This document shows, in pieces, positions 8,832 to 17,706 of a stretch of DNA of 64,000 nt (the stretch's first letter is position 1; each line of letters opens with the position of its first letter). The position numbers and the translations under genes are program-made. Origin of the DNA: Asanoa hainanensis (lineage in GTDB: Bacteria > Actinomycetota > Actinomycetes > Mycobacteriales > Micromonosporaceae). Where the stretch lies: the NCBI RefSeq assembly GCF_900188485.1, contig NZ_FZPH01000003.1, positions 558,001 to 622,000 on the forward strand, in the 5' to 3' direction. The notes under the pieces are model-generated. The model was not told the DNA's origin. It was given only the letters and a program-made list of their open reading frames with translations, and searched no databases.

Positions 8832-9275
8832 TCAGTCCAGCCAGGGCCCCGCGCGGAGGGCCGCCACGATCGGGGCGTCGGCCGGGAGCCAGGCGACGTC
8901 GTCGAGCTCGTCGCGGCCCAGCCAGCGCAGGGCGGCATGCTCCAACGGCTTCGGGTCGCCGTCAACCAGTCGTGCGGCGAAAATCTTCAATACGGTACGG
9001 CGGTGCCCTAACGGGATATCGTCGCCGATGCGATCACCGACCGCGATCCGCACACCCAGTTCTTCCTGGCATTCCCGCACGAGTGCACCGGTCTCGGACT
9101 CACCCGGCTCGACCTTCCCGCCGGGAAACTCCCACATGCCGGCCAATTCCGGAGGATGCGCTCGGGCACAGGCCAAAACTTTACGCTCAGCAACGATAGC
9201 GGCACCGACGATGACGAGGATGGTCGCACTCCCCCGGCTGACGGACGGACTAGGACTTTCGGCGTGCACGACCAA
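8832..9275 (-). CDS. Nudix hydrolase, MutT-like (8-oxo-dGTP diphosphatase type)
   Basis: 147 residues. The Nudix box is complete at residues 52-75: G52, E57, E59 and the REcqEELG core (R67, E68, E71, E72, G74), which binds the metal and cleaves nucleoside diphosphate bonds. The preceding WEFPGG is typical of MutT proteins that sanitise 8-oxo-dGTP and of their (deoxy)CTP diphosphatase relatives, so the exact substrate is open. The first 15 or so residues are not conserved in the family and the true start could lie downstream. It is convergent to sdhB and divergent from the hypothetical gene at 9342. Confidence 0.88.
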   Translation of the reverse strand: MVVHAESPSPSVSRGSATILVIVGAAIVAERKVLACARAHPPELAGMWEFPGGKVEPGESETGALVRECQEELGVRIAVGDRIGDDIPLGHRRTVLKIFAARLVDGDPKPLEHAALRWLGRDELDDVAWLPADAPIVAALRAGPWLD

Positions 9276-9341
9276 CCAGCGTGCCAGATGAAATGTCGTT
9301 TCGGGTGCCGGAGCCGTCCCCTAGGTCACCACAAGGGGGAA

Positions 9342-9761
9342 ATGTGGGCGTGGACACCGGGGCCGGTCAGCGAAAGACTGAGGGCACCGAACCATGACGA
9401 GATGGCGGCGATTTGGCCACAAGCCGGCAACGACGCCTGGGAGGTGTGGATGCGAGCCCTGTGGAACGGTCGGGCCCGAGGCGACTACCTGTCAGACGCG
9501 CTCGCCCTGCTGGCCGGCTGGTCGCGCGAAGACAAGCAGCTCAAGCGGGTCTTCCAGCTCGACAACTCGCAGCACAGCGATCTCACCGAACGGGTGAAGG
9601 TCTGCGCCGACGCACTCCACCTCAGGGCTGAAATCCGCCGTCTCGATGGTTACACACAGGTCAAGCTCGCGGCCGCCGACGGGGTATCGCTCACGGAACG
9701 CGAAGTGACGCTCGCGGCGCGCATCGAAGACGCCTACCGGCTCGTCCTCAACGAGGAGTAG
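9342..9761 (+). CDS. hypothetical protein
   Basis: 139 residues, not recognised. The protein is soluble, without signal peptide or membrane helix, and starts MWAWTPGPVSERLRAPNHDE. The rest looks largely helical with many charged residues and several Trp residues. ATG 9342 is preferred over the longer frame because AAGGGGGA lies 5 bases upstream and the longer form would overlap the divergent Nudix gene. It stands alone between the Nudix gene and a convergent dehydrogenase gene. Confidence 0.6.
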   Translation: MWAWTPGPVSERLRAPNHDEMAAIWPQAGNDAWEVWMRALWNGRARGDYLSDALALLAGWSREDKQLKRVFQLDNSQHSDLTERVKVCADALHLRAEIRRLDGYTQVKLAAADGVSLTEREVTLAARIEDAYRLVLNEE

Positions 9762-9866
9762 CCGGCGGGTGACCTACCGCCACTCGCTGCTGTGGGTATC
9801 CGGCGCCACTCTCGTGGGTTGTATTGTGGCCCTTCCTCGTCACCGACGGTTACGAAGCGGTCGCCG

Positions 9867-10625
9867 TCACGTACGCAGGTAGGAAGCGCCGTTGATGTCG
9901 ATGACCCCGCCGGTCATCGACTCCGTGCCCGGGGTCGCCAGGAAGACCACCAGCTTCGCCACCTCGTCGACGTCGGCGATGCGCCCGATCGCGGTCTCGT
10001 TGCGGATCGCCTCGCCGCGGGGCCCGTTGAGGTAGGGCGCGGCCATGTCCGTGTCTACGTACCCGGGAGCGACCGCGGTGACGTAGATGTTGTGCTGGCC
10101 GAGCGCCTTGGCCAGCGACTGGCTGAGGCTGTTGAGCCCGGCCTTGCTCGCGCCGTAGGCGGGATGGGTCGGCTCACCCCGGAACGCGCCCCGCGAGGTG
10201 ATGTTGACGATCCGCCCACCGCCGGCGGCGACCATGTGCGGGACGACCTCGTGGATCAGGTTGGCGGGCCCGGTCAGGTTGGTGTCCATCGTCCGCCGCC
10301 AAACCTCCTGCCACTGCTCGTAGGAGGTCTCGAGAACAGGATGCGGCTCGTAGGTCCCGGCGTTGTTGACCAGGACCCCGATCGTGCCGTGCCGCGCGAC
10401 GACCTGGTCGACGAGCTCCTTGATCTGCGCGGGGTCCTTGAGATCGGCGGGCCGCATCTCGTGGTTTCCCGGGCCGAGACTGTCCAATGTCTCCTGCGCG
10501 GCGGCCTTGTTGGTGCCGTAATGCACGACCACCGTCGCGCCGCTGGCCGCGAGCTGTTGGGCCGCCGCCCGCCCGATCCCCCGCGAGCCGCCCGTCACCA
10601 ACGCCACCACACCATCGAGACCCAT
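9867..10625 (-). CDS. short-chain dehydrogenase/reductase, FabG-like
   Basis: 252 residues, standard classical SDR size. The NAD(P) motif TGGSRGIG is at 11-18, NNAG at 87-90, and the catalytic set S144, Y157, K161 is complete. The C-terminus (MTGGVIDINGASYLRT) matches the FabG-type family end. Such enzymes oxidise or reduce alcohols and 3-oxoacyl groups; substrate cannot be told. The gene stands alone, convergent to the hypothetical gene at 9342 and divergent from the PH-domain gene at 10706. Confidence 0.88.
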   Translation of the reverse strand: MGLDGVVALVTGGSRGIGRAAAQQLAASGATVVVHYGTNKAAAQETLDSLGPGNHEMRPADLKDPAQIKELVDQVVARHGTIGVLVNNAGTYEPHPVLETSYEQWQEVWRRTMDTNLTGPANLIHEVVPHMVAAGGGRIVNITSRGAFRGEPTHPAYGASKAGLNSLSQSLAKALGQHNIYVTAVAPGYVDTDMAAPYLNGPRGEAIRNETAIGRIADVDEVAKLVVFLATPGTESMTGGVIDINGASYLRT

Positions 10626-10692
10626 GCGGACAGCATGCCGGCCCTCGCCGGTGCTGCCTAGCGTGAGAAATCTCGTCCTTGACCGTGGCCCT

Positions 10693-10698
10693 TAGCGT
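10693..10698 (+). promoter_or_regulatory. -10 element (TAGCGT), leaderless start for the 10706 gene
   Basis: TAGCGT ends 7 bases before ATG 10706, with no Shine-Dalgarno sequence between. Confidence 0.4.
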
Positions 10699-10705
10699 CG
10701 GTTCT

Positions 10706-11077
10706 ATGACGACCACGAACGCCAAGTACGACCGGAAAGAGCAGTTGCGGCAGATCGAGAGCGGGCTGCTGCAGGGCGAGGAGGTCATCGCGGTCTACGA
10801 CGCGATCGGCGCAGGCACGGGTTTCATCGGCGTCACCAACCGCCGCGTGATCGTGCAGGACAAGTCGTTCATCGGCAAGAAGGTCGCGATCACGAGCATC
10901 CCGTACGCGAAGATCACCAGCGTGAGCGTGGTCAGCAACAAGTCGTGGGGCGGCGCGTTCTTCTCGACGGGCTCGATCGCCATCCACGTGGGCGCGCACA
11001 CGTACGAGGTCGAGTTCCGCGGCTCCGACAAGGCCCACCACGTCCACAACGTCGTGCTGCACTACATCAGCGGATGA
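10706..11077 (+). CDS. bacterial PH-domain protein
   Basis: 123 residues, soluble. The pattern GFIGVTNRRVIVQDKSFIGKK, followed by IPYAKITSVSV and a short beta-rich end with EVEFRGSDKAH, is that of bacterial pleckstrin-homology domains, where a strand-turn with TNRR is followed by a 'which residues set the baseline' loop. Such proteins are poorly characterised; membrane or protein binding is assumed. The ATG follows a -10-like hexamer at leaderless spacing. Its 3' end overlaps the convergent YciI gene by 11 bases. Confidence 0.72.
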   Translation: MTTTNAKYDRKEQLRQIESGLLQGEEVIAVYDAIGAGTGFIGVTNRRVIVQDKSFIGKKVAITSIPYAKITSVSVVSNKSWGGAFFSTGSIAIHVGAHTYEVEFRGSDKAHHVHNVVLHYISG

Positions 11078-11327
11078 CGGGGTTCCACTCCCGCTTGGCA
11101 GCGATCGTGACGCCTGGGGCGCGGTAGTAAGGGTCGGCGGCGACAAGCGCCTCGAACTCGTCTTCGGTGTCCACGTCGAAGATCAGCAGGGCACCGGACT
11201 CATCGGCGTACGGCCCGGCCATCGCAACCTTCCCACGCTCCTTGAGGGCAGCGAGAACTTCCCGGTGCGCGGGCCGGTGCTCCAGCCGCTCGGGGTTGCC
11301 GTCGAAGGCGAGCTCGAGCAGGTACAT
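11067..11327 (-). CDS. YciI-family protein
   Basis: 86 residues, a single YCII-related domain. The pattern includes HRPAHREVLAALKERGKVAMAGPY and the family Asp/Phe-rich stretch FDVDTEDEFEALVAADPYYRAGV-like that forms a ferredoxin-like fold. In the family a conserved His/Asp pair suggests a small enzymatic role, but the function of most members is unknown. It is transcribed towards the PH-domain gene and lies downstream of the PIN-like toxin gene on the same strand with an 81-base gap. Confidence 0.8.
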   Translation of the reverse strand: MYLLELAFDGNPERLEHRPAHREVLAALKERGKVAMAGPYADESGALLIFDVDTEDEFEALVAADPYYRAPGVTIAAKREWNPVIR

Positions 11328-11408
11328 GCGGTCATCCCCTAGCTTGTCGGAGCGGAACCAATCTTGTTCAGCCCACGCGCTTCCGTCTTGGCGTGCCGAA
11401 CTCGTGAA

Positions 11409-11786
11409 CTACGAAAAGCCTACTTGTCGATCACGTGCGTGCTGGTGGATCACCCGACGATGCGACTCGAAGCGGGCGGCCTTGGCACTCGTTGAAAGGT
11501 TGGCGCTGTCGAGGCAGTGCACGCAGCCGCGATACCGCTCGAGAAGTCTGCGAACGACGGGTTGCCGGGAGATGCGCTCGTCTTGGGTGAGCAGCGACCA
11601 CCCACGACGAAGGCCGTGCTCGATCCACTCGTCGTCCCCCACTCGCTGCGCGTCGTTGGGAAAATGGTCCCCGATGACGTGCACGAGCCAACCCCACTCA
11701 ATGAGAAGCGCCGGCGCCCGCCGACCGAGACACCGGTCCGCGAAGAACTCAGGCGGCGACTCTGATGAGCGCCTCGACCTGCTCAA
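11409..11786 (-). CDS. PIN-like toxin of a DUF433-linked toxin-antitoxin pair
   Basis: 125 residues. The start region FFADRCLG, the following GDDEWIEHG (about 50-58) and LLTQDERI (about 65-72) resemble the acidic active-site pattern of the PIN-like (DUF5615/VapC45-type) proteins that pair with DUF433 antitoxins and are thought to cleave RNA. Likely metal-binding acids are D17, D51/D52 and D69. The only usable start found in frame is TTG 11786, which overlaps the antitoxin gene by 38 bases; a non-standard start closer to FFADRCLG is possible. Coupling to the DUF433 gene supports a toxin-antitoxin role, not tested. Confidence 0.72.
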   Translation of the reverse strand: MSRSRRSSESPPEFFADRCLGRRAPALLIEWGWLVHVIGDHFPNDAQRVGDDEWIEHGLRRGWSLLTQDERISRQPVVRRLLERYRGCVHCLDSANLSTSAKAARFESHRRVIHQHARDRQVGFS

Positions 11787-12396
11787 CGCTCAACCCGTAT
11801 TCGTCAGCGACAGTTTCGGTGGTCTCTCCGCCTCGCCACATACCAACCACGGCGTCGACGGTCACTCTTGCCGGCTCCACGATCGGCGCACCCCACGCGA
11901 ATCGCGGGTCAATGACGACCCGGGCGATGGCGGGATCGTATCGGCGCAGAACAAGACGCTGCGCGAAGCCGTCGTTGTCCCAGCTCACGTACTTCAAGTA
12001 GTCCTCGACGATCCCCCGGATCGGGATCTGCCGATCGGCCGCGCGAGCAAGCTCGTCACTGTCGAGGTAGTGAATGAAAACGTCGATGCCATCCGTAGCG
12101 ATGCGTCGGGTGGCAAGGCCGTATTCGGTGCCGAAGGTGGCACGAACCTCGGCGGCCGCATCAGCGATGGCGCGAGGCGAGAGACCCAGGTCGCGGAGCG
12201 CGCGCAGCACATAAGCCTCGACCAGCGCGATGAAGGGCACAGAGGGCCACCCACGCTTCTCGGGTGGGACGCTGTGAACAAGCGGCGGCCTGTCGTTCTC
12301 CGGGCGGAGCCACCGGTACATCGTCCGCTCGGGGATCTGGAGGTGAGTCGCCGCTTCGTAGGGCGTCACCAGAGGGACCGAGAATTTGTCGACCAT
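11749..12396 (-). CDS. DUF433-domain antitoxin with N-terminal DNA-binding domain
   Basis: 215 residues. An N-terminal MerR-like helix-turn-helix (about 9-32, with TPYEAATHLQIPERTMYRWL) is followed by a linker domain and a C-terminal DUF433 domain (about 160-215, including DPRFAWGAP and a second helix-turn-helix VADEYGLSVEQVEALI). This architecture is typical of antitoxins that bind their own promoter and neutralise a PIN-like toxin encoded just downstream. ATG 12396 is preferred over the longer frame because GGGGAGGGG lies 4 bases upstream. A perfect dyad at 12424-12446 lies in front of the gene. Confidence 0.8.
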   Translation of the reverse strand: MVDKFSVPLVTPYEAATHLQIPERTMYRWLRPENDRPPLVHSVPPEKRGWPSVPFIALVEAYVLRALRDLGLSPRAIADAAAEVRATFGTEYGLATRRIATDGIDVFIHYLDSDELARAADRQIPIRGIVEDYLKYVSWDNDGFAQRLVLRRYDPAIARVVIDPRFAWGAPIVEPARVTVDAVVGMWRGGETTETVADEYGLSVEQVEALIRVAA

Positions 12397-12423
12397 GTCC
12401 CCTCCCCCCGGCATCGCCCATCG

Positions 12424-12446
12424 GATTGGCAGTAGTTTAGCCAATC
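12424..12446. promoter_or_regulatory. dyad upstream of the DUF433/PIN-like operon
   Basis: GATTGGC (12424-12430) and GCCAATC (12440-12446) form a perfect 7-bp inverted repeat with a 9-base spacer, 28 bases before the antitoxin start. It is well placed to be the operator for autoregulation. It also sits between this operon and the 3' end of ychF. Confidence 0.5.
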
Positions 12447-12482
12447 ACTACCTGGTCAGGAGGCCCACGACGGCCTGATCGG

Positions 12483-13568
<1,086 letters not shown>

Positions 13569-13742
13569 AACAGACCAGCTTACGCAGGGCGCTCCAGACC
13601 TCCATCCGGGGCGTGGGCGATCAAGAGATCAAGATCGAGCCGGGGGCGATCGTGGCCCGATCGACGGCTCGACGCAGAGCGGGTCGGGGCTGGTGCCCGA
13701 TCAGGTGAGTTGCTTGTCCCCCGATGCCTGGCTGCGGCGGTG

Positions 13743-13855
13743 GCCATGATCGGGTGCAGCGCATCGGGTGGACGCGGTGTTCAAACCATGATCGGGTGCG
13801 CCTCATCTGGACGACGCGCGGCACTAGCGCCAGACCAGCTGCACCCGATCATGGC
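13743..13855. repeat. 18-bp perfect inverted repeat with an additional partial copy
   Basis: GCCATGATCGGGTGCAGC at 13743-13760 is matched exactly by its reverse complement at 13838-13855. A third copy of the core (CCATGATCGGGTGC) sits in direct orientation at 13786-13799. The 77-base spacer has no gene. The arrangement looks like a small dispersed palindromic element rather than an operator of a neighbouring gene. Confidence 0.8.
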
Positions 13856-13929
13856 AGGGGGCCCGGAACACCCAGATGACGTGCACACGATCACCAGGAC
13901 GGGTCCGGGCCTGGGTTTCGTGCGGCCCG

Positions 13930-14214
13930 GGGCCAGACGCGGGGGCCAGGCCAGGCGCGGGGCCGGGCGAGGCGCGGCCCACGCCAGGCCGGGGGCTAGG
14001 CCAGACGCAGCCCAGGCTAGACGCGGGGGCCAGGCCAGACGCGGGGGCCAGGCCAGACGCGGGGGCCAGGCCAGACGCGCCCCAGCCCAGACGCGCCCCA
14101 GCCCAGACGCGCCCCAGCCCAGACGCGCCCCAGCCCAGACGCGCCCCAGCCCAGACGCGGGCCAGGCCAGACGCGGGCCAGGCCAGGCGCGGGCCAGGCC
14201 AGGCGCGGGCCCGT
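13930..14214. repeat. compound tandem repeat (18-bp and 16-bp units)
   Basis: Adjacent blocks of related units: about three copies of an 18-bp unit (GGGGGCCAGGCCAGACGC) around 14030-14078, five copies of a 16-bp unit (GCCCCAGCCCAGACGC) around 14078-14158, then three to four copies of a 16-bp unit (GGGCCAGGCCAGACGC, with GGCGC variants) to 14214, preceded by degenerate copies from about 13930. All share the CCAGACGC end. The 16-bp unit shifts frame each time, so a protein-coding role is unlikely. Copy number may vary between strains. Confidence 0.85.
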
Positions 14215-14388
14215 CAGGGCGACGGTTTGATCTGTGTCGCGGGCTATTCGCCGGGCGAGCCACGTCTGGTCTGGCCCGCGCGGTTTGAGTCGCGCATGGT
14301 CGTGCTGTGGGCTCGTTGGAGTTCGGTGGTCGGGTTTCCGGGGCTTTGCCCCGGTCCCCGCCCGAGCTGCGGGGACCCAGGGGGAGGG

Positions 14389-14532
14389 AGGGGCGGGTCC
14401 CGTTGTCGGGCTTCGAAAGGGCATCAGGATCTCCGGGCGGTGACAAGGTCGTACGTCCGGTGGGGCGCTCCACCTTGTCACCGCCCGCAGATCCTGATTT
14501 GTGGGCTACGCCCGACAACGGGACCCGCCCCT
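14389..14532. repeat. large imperfect inverted repeat, 61-bp arms
   Basis: Arms at 14389-14449 and 14472-14532 are exactly 61 bases each and match at 51 of 61 positions when one is reverse-complemented; nine of the ten mismatches cluster in a central block near 14412-14422. The loop is 22 bases. Outer arms begin AGGGGCGGGTCCCGTTGTCG and inner ends are GGTGACAAGGT. It would fold as a long cruciform or RNA hairpin and lies 38 bases after the stop codon of the minus-strand MBL gene. Confidence 0.85.
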
Positions 14533-14570
14533 AGGGTGGGGGTTTGTTTGTCGCTTGGGTCAGGGCGGGG

Positions 14571-15662
14571 TCAGGCGATCGCCTGCCACCAGCCGTCGAC
14601 TGCGGGTGGGGCGTCTACGTCGACTCGCTCGCCCGGGCGCGGCACCGCTAGCGTTACGCCCTCGGCCTTCGCTTCGGACCATAGGCGGTCTGCTGGCTCT
14701 GACCAGTCGTGGAAGGCCAGCACGAACGTGCCCCAGTGCAGCGGGATCAAGAGCTCGCCGCGGACCGCCTGGTGGGCCCGGACCGCCTCCTCCGGCGTCA
14801 TGTGGATGTCGGGCCAGCCCTCGCCGTAGGCGCCGATCTGCATCAGCGTCGCGTCGAACGGGCCGTGCGCCGCGCCGATCTCGGCGTAGCCGTCGAAGTA
14901 GCCTGAGTCGCCCGTGTAGAAGACCTTGCGGCCGTGGCCCGCGATCACCCACGACGCCCATAGGGTTTCGTCTCTGGCCAGGCCTCGGCCCGAGAAGTGG
15001 CGGGCTTCTGTCGCGGTCAGGGTCAAGCCCGCTACCGTGATCGACTCGTCCCAGTCGAGCTCGATCACGCGCTCCGGTGGGATGCCCCAGCGGGCGAAGT
15101 GTGCGCCGACGCCCAGTGGCACCACGAATGGGGCCGTCGAGATGCGGGCCAGCTCGGAGATCGACGGCAGGTCCAGGTGGTCGTAGTGGTCGTGCGAGAT
15201 CACGATCGCCGCGAGGGCGGGCAGCTCGTAGAGATCCACCGGTGGCTCGTGCAGGCGGCGCGGGCCGACCAGGTGGGACGGGGAGCAGCGGTCGCTCCAC
15301 ACCGGATCGAACAGGACCCGGTCGCCGTTGATCTCCACCAGCGCGGACGAGTGCCCGTACCAGGTGATGTGTAGGCCCTCGGTCGTGGCGTGCGACGGGG
15401 CCGCCAGCGGGATCGGTAGGCGGGGCTTGCGGCGCTCCCGGTCGCGTAGGAACGAGCTGAGCATCGAGCCGCCCGGCTGGGTCAGCGTGCGGGCGGGGAC
15501 CCGGTTGTGGAACTTGCCGTCGCGCCACTGTGGCGACGGGGCGACCCGGCGCTCCTCGGGGCTGGCTCCCATCGCCCGCGGCACGTCACGTGCCGCCCAG
15601 GCCAGCGCCGCCGCGGCGGCACCAAGGAGACCCAACGCCAAAGTCGACTTCTTCGCAGCCAT
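14571..15662 (-). CDS. metallo-beta-lactamase-fold hydrolase, NAPE-PLD/UlaG-like
   Basis: 363 residues. The N-terminal 25 residues (AAKKSTLALGLLGAAAAALA) form a hydrophobic anchor or signal segment. The metal-binding motif is HDHYDH (HxHxDH, near residue 170), with later ligands GDSGY and H in LIPLHWGTF. The segment WYGHSSALVEINGDRVLFDPVW is typical of the branch that includes N-acyl-phosphatidylethanolamine phospholipase D and UlaG. Substrate is unknown; membrane attachment suggests a lipid or cell-envelope substrate, which is inference. ATG 15662 was chosen because the longer frame adds a Cys-rich non-conserved stretch. Its 3' side faces the repeat island. Confidence 0.85.
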   Translation of the reverse strand: MAAKKSTLALGLLGAAAAALAWAARDVPRAMGASPEERRVAPSPQWRDGKFHNRVPARTLTQPGGSMLSSFLRDRERRKPRLPIPLAAPSHATTEGLHITWYGHSSALVEINGDRVLFDPVWSDRCSPSHLVGPRRLHEPPVDLYELPALAAIVISHDHYDHLDLPSISELARISTAPFVVPLGVGAHFARWGIPPERVIELDWDESITVAGLTLTATEARHFSGRGLARDETLWASWVIAGHGRKVFYTGDSGYFDGYAEIGAAHGPFDATLMQIGAYGEGWPDIHMTPEEAVRAHQAVRGELLIPLHWGTFVLAFHDWSEPADRLWSEAKAEGVTLAVPRPGERVDVDAPPAVDGWWQAIA

Positions 15663-15772
15663 GAACACAAGTGTGCAGCAACGCACCGACAAAAACCTGA
15701 GCGTCCACACAGCGAACGGCCATGTCCGAATCCCGCGAGCCAGCGGGGCCGCGGCGAGGCAGGATCGATGGC

Positions 15773-17191
15773 ATGGAGTTGGAGTTCGAGCGCTGCTACC
15801 GCGCAGTCGACAGCCGTGACCAGCGGTTCGACGGCTGGTTCTACACGGCCGTCACGTCGACCGGGATCTACTGCAAGCCCTCCTGCCCGGCCATCACGCC
15901 AAAACGGGCAAACGTCCGCTTCTACCCCAGCGCCGCCGCTGCTCAGCGGGCCGGTTTCCGGGCCTGCCGGAGATGCCGGCCCGACGCGGCTCCGGGTTCA
16001 CCCGAATGGGACGTGCGGGCCGACACGGTCGGTCGCGCGATGCGGCTCATCGGCGACGGCGTGGTCGACCGCGAGGGCGTGCCCGGGCTCGCCGCCAGGC
16101 TGGGCTACACCGAGCGCCACCTGCACCGGATGCTCACCGAGGAGCTCGGCGCGGGCCCGCTGGCGCTGGCCAGGGCCCAACGCGCCCAGACCGCCCGAAT
16201 CCTGGTCGAGACCACCGACCTCGGCCTCGCGGAGATCGCCTTCGCGGCCGGCTTCGGCTCGGTGCGGCAGTTCAACGACACGATCAAGGAGGTGTACGGC
16301 GGCCCGCCCTCGACCCTCCGCGAGACAAAGACCAAAAAGAAGGAGGCCGGCGTCGTCAACCTCAGGCTCGCCTACCGCCCCCCGCTGCACGCCACCGCCC
16401 TGCTCGAGTTCCTCGCCGACCGCACCATCCCGGGCGTCGAGGAGGTCACGGACGGCACCTACCGCCGCACGCTGGCCCTGCCACACGGCCCGGGCGAGGT
16501 GGCCCTGACCCCGCTCCCCGGCCACGGCACCGGCGCGCACGTCGCTGCCACGCTGAAGCTCAAGGACGTGCGAGACCTGGCACCCGCGGTCGCCCGCTGC
16601 CGAAGGCTGCTCGACCTGGACGCCGACCCCGAAGCGATCGACGCGACGCTGGCGAAAGACCCGAAACTGACCAAGATCGTCGAGAAGGAGCCGGGGGTAC
16701 GCGTCCCGCGAGCGGTCGACGGCTTCGAAACGGCGGTACGGGCGATCGTCGGCCAGCAGATCTCGGTGGCGGCGACCCGCACGATCCTCGGCCGGATCGC
16801 GGCCGCGACGGACGAACCCGGCTTCCCGAGCCCCGCGACGGTGGCGGAGCTACCCGACGAGGCCCTGCCGATGCCGGCCGCCCGAAGGGCCACGATCCGC
16901 GCCCTGGCCCGTGCGGCAGAAGACGGCACCGTCGACCTCGACCTCGCCGCCGACCGGGAGGAACTGGTCAACAGCCTGGTCGCGCTGCCGGGCATCGGCG
17001 CCTGGACGGCCGGCTACGTGGCGATGCGCGCCGCCGGCGACCCGGACGTCTTCCTGCCCACCGACCTGGCCGTCCGCCGGGGCGCGAAGAACCTCGGCCT
17101 GCCGGACGACCCGAAAGCACTGGAAGCGCACGCCGCGAACTGGCGGCCGTGGCGCTCGTACGCCCTGATCCGTCTCTGGAGGAACGCGTGA
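15773..17191 (+). CDS. alkA: AdaA-AlkA fusion: methylphosphotriester-sensing regulator and 3-methyladenine DNA glycosylase
   Basis: 472 residues with three parts. Residues 1-75 are the Ada N-terminal zinc domain with C34, C38, C65 and C68; C34 would accept the methyl group from phosphotriesters. About 85-185 is an AraC-type helix-turn-helix pair. About 195-472 is AlkA, with the helix-hairpin-helix LPGIGAWTAGY near 404-414 and catalytic D431 (FLPTDLAV). The protein senses DNA methylation, would activate the operon, and excises alkylated bases. The same fused gene followed by ogt is known in M. tuberculosis (Rv1317c-Rv1316c, from memory). ATG 15773 matches the Ada N-terminus; an upstream ATG is possible. 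The next gene overlaps by 4 bases. Confidence 0.93.
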   Translation: MELEFERCYRAVDSRDQRFDGWFYTAVTSTGIYCKPSCPAITPKRANVRFYPSAAAAQRAGFRACRRCRPDAAPGSPEWDVRADTVGRAMRLIGDGVVDREGVPGLAARLGYTERHLHRMLTEELGAGPLALARAQRAQTARILVETTDLGLAEIAFAAGFGSVRQFNDTIKEVYGGPPSTLRETKTKKKEAGVVNLRLAYRPPLHATALLEFLADRTIPGVEEVTDGTYRRTLALPHGPGEVALTPLPGHGTGAHVAATLKLKDVRDLAPAVARCRRLLDLDADPEAIDATLAKDPKLTKIVEKEPGVRVPRAVDGFETAVRAIVGQQISVAATRTILGRIAAATDEPGFPSPATVAELPDEALPMPAARRATIRALARAAEDGTVDLDLAADREELVNSLVALPGIGAWTAGYVAMRAAGDPDVFLPTDLAVRRGAKNLGLPDDPKALEAHAANWRPWRSYALIRLWRNA

Positions 17192-17679
17192 ACACCACCA
17201 CCATGTCCACCCCCACCGGCCCGCTGACCATCGTCGCGACCGACGCGGGCGTCGTGCGGGCCGCCGGCTTCACCGACAGCGTCGACGAGCTGATGGCCCT
17301 CGTACACCCGAGTCTGCGCGGGCATCCCCGAAAGCAAACGGACCTGGGCCCGATCAGCAAAGCAGTCGAGTCCTACTTGGACGGTGACCTGAGCGCGCTC
17401 GACACGATCGAGGTCGAGCAGGCCACCGGCGGCGACTTCCTCGGCCACGCCTGGGCGGTACTCCGCCAGGTCAAGCCCGGCGAACCGGTCACGTACACCG
17501 AGTTCGCGGAACTGGCCGGCCGCCCCACGGCGGTGAGGGCGGCCGCGCAGGCCTGCGCCCGCAACGCGATCGCGCCGTTCGTGCCGTGCCACCGGGTGCT
17601 GCGCACCGACGGCACCCTGGGCGGCTACCGCTACGGGCTGGACGTGAAAAAGTGGCTTCTCGGGCACGAGATGCGTTAG
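17188..17679 (+). CDS. ogt: methylated-DNA--protein-cysteine methyltransferase
   Basis: 163 residues. The active-site motif PCHRV is present with acceptor C134, and the helix-turn-helix and Arg finger region (AVRAAAQACARNAIAP, about 115-130) precede it. The protein transfers O6-alkyl groups from guanine irreversibly to its own cysteine. The GTG start overlaps the AdaA-AlkA stop codon (GTGA), so the two are translationally coupled into one alkylation-repair operon. Length is normal for Ogt without an Ada N-terminus, which here is supplied by the upstream fusion. Confidence 0.95.
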   Translation: MNTTTMSTPTGPLTIVATDAGVVRAAGFTDSVDELMALVHPSLRGHPRKQTDLGPISKAVESYLDGDLSALDTIEVEQATGGDFLGHAWAVLRQVKPGEPVTYTEFAELAGRPTAVRAAAQACARNAIAPFVPCHRVLRTDGTLGGYRYGLDVKKWLLGHEMR

Positions 17680-17694
17680 GACACTCGCAGCGTT

Positions 17695-17700
17695 TACCGT
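17695..17700 (+). promoter_or_regulatory. -10 element (TACCGT), leaderless start for the ABC exporter operon
   Basis: TACCGT ends 6 bases before GTG 17707, 16 bases after the ogt stop codon. Confidence 0.45.
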
Positions 17701-17706
17701 CACGGG

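Larger units (their letters stand above)
13569..14570. other. 1-kb non-coding repeat island between ychF and the MBL hydrolase gene
   Basis: No credible gene. The long frames crossing it are translations of short tandem repeats. Three structures were seen and are listed separately: an 18-bp inverted repeat with an extra copy (13743-13855), a compound tandem array (about 13930-14214) and a large imperfect inverted repeat (14389-14532). The first 120 bases hold the ychF upstream region, with several scattered GATCGGG or CCCGATC words. Confidence 0.85.

Noticed and set aside
13930-14214. Possible CRISPR array
   Set aside because: Units are only 16-18 bp, directly adjacent with no unique spacers, and no cas gene is in the window.
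13781-14518. Open frames across the tandem repeat (for example a 245-codon minus frame rich in LAWPPRLAWPP-like repeats)
   Set aside because: The 16-bp unit shifts frame at each copy, there is no ribosome-binding site, and composition is repeat-driven.
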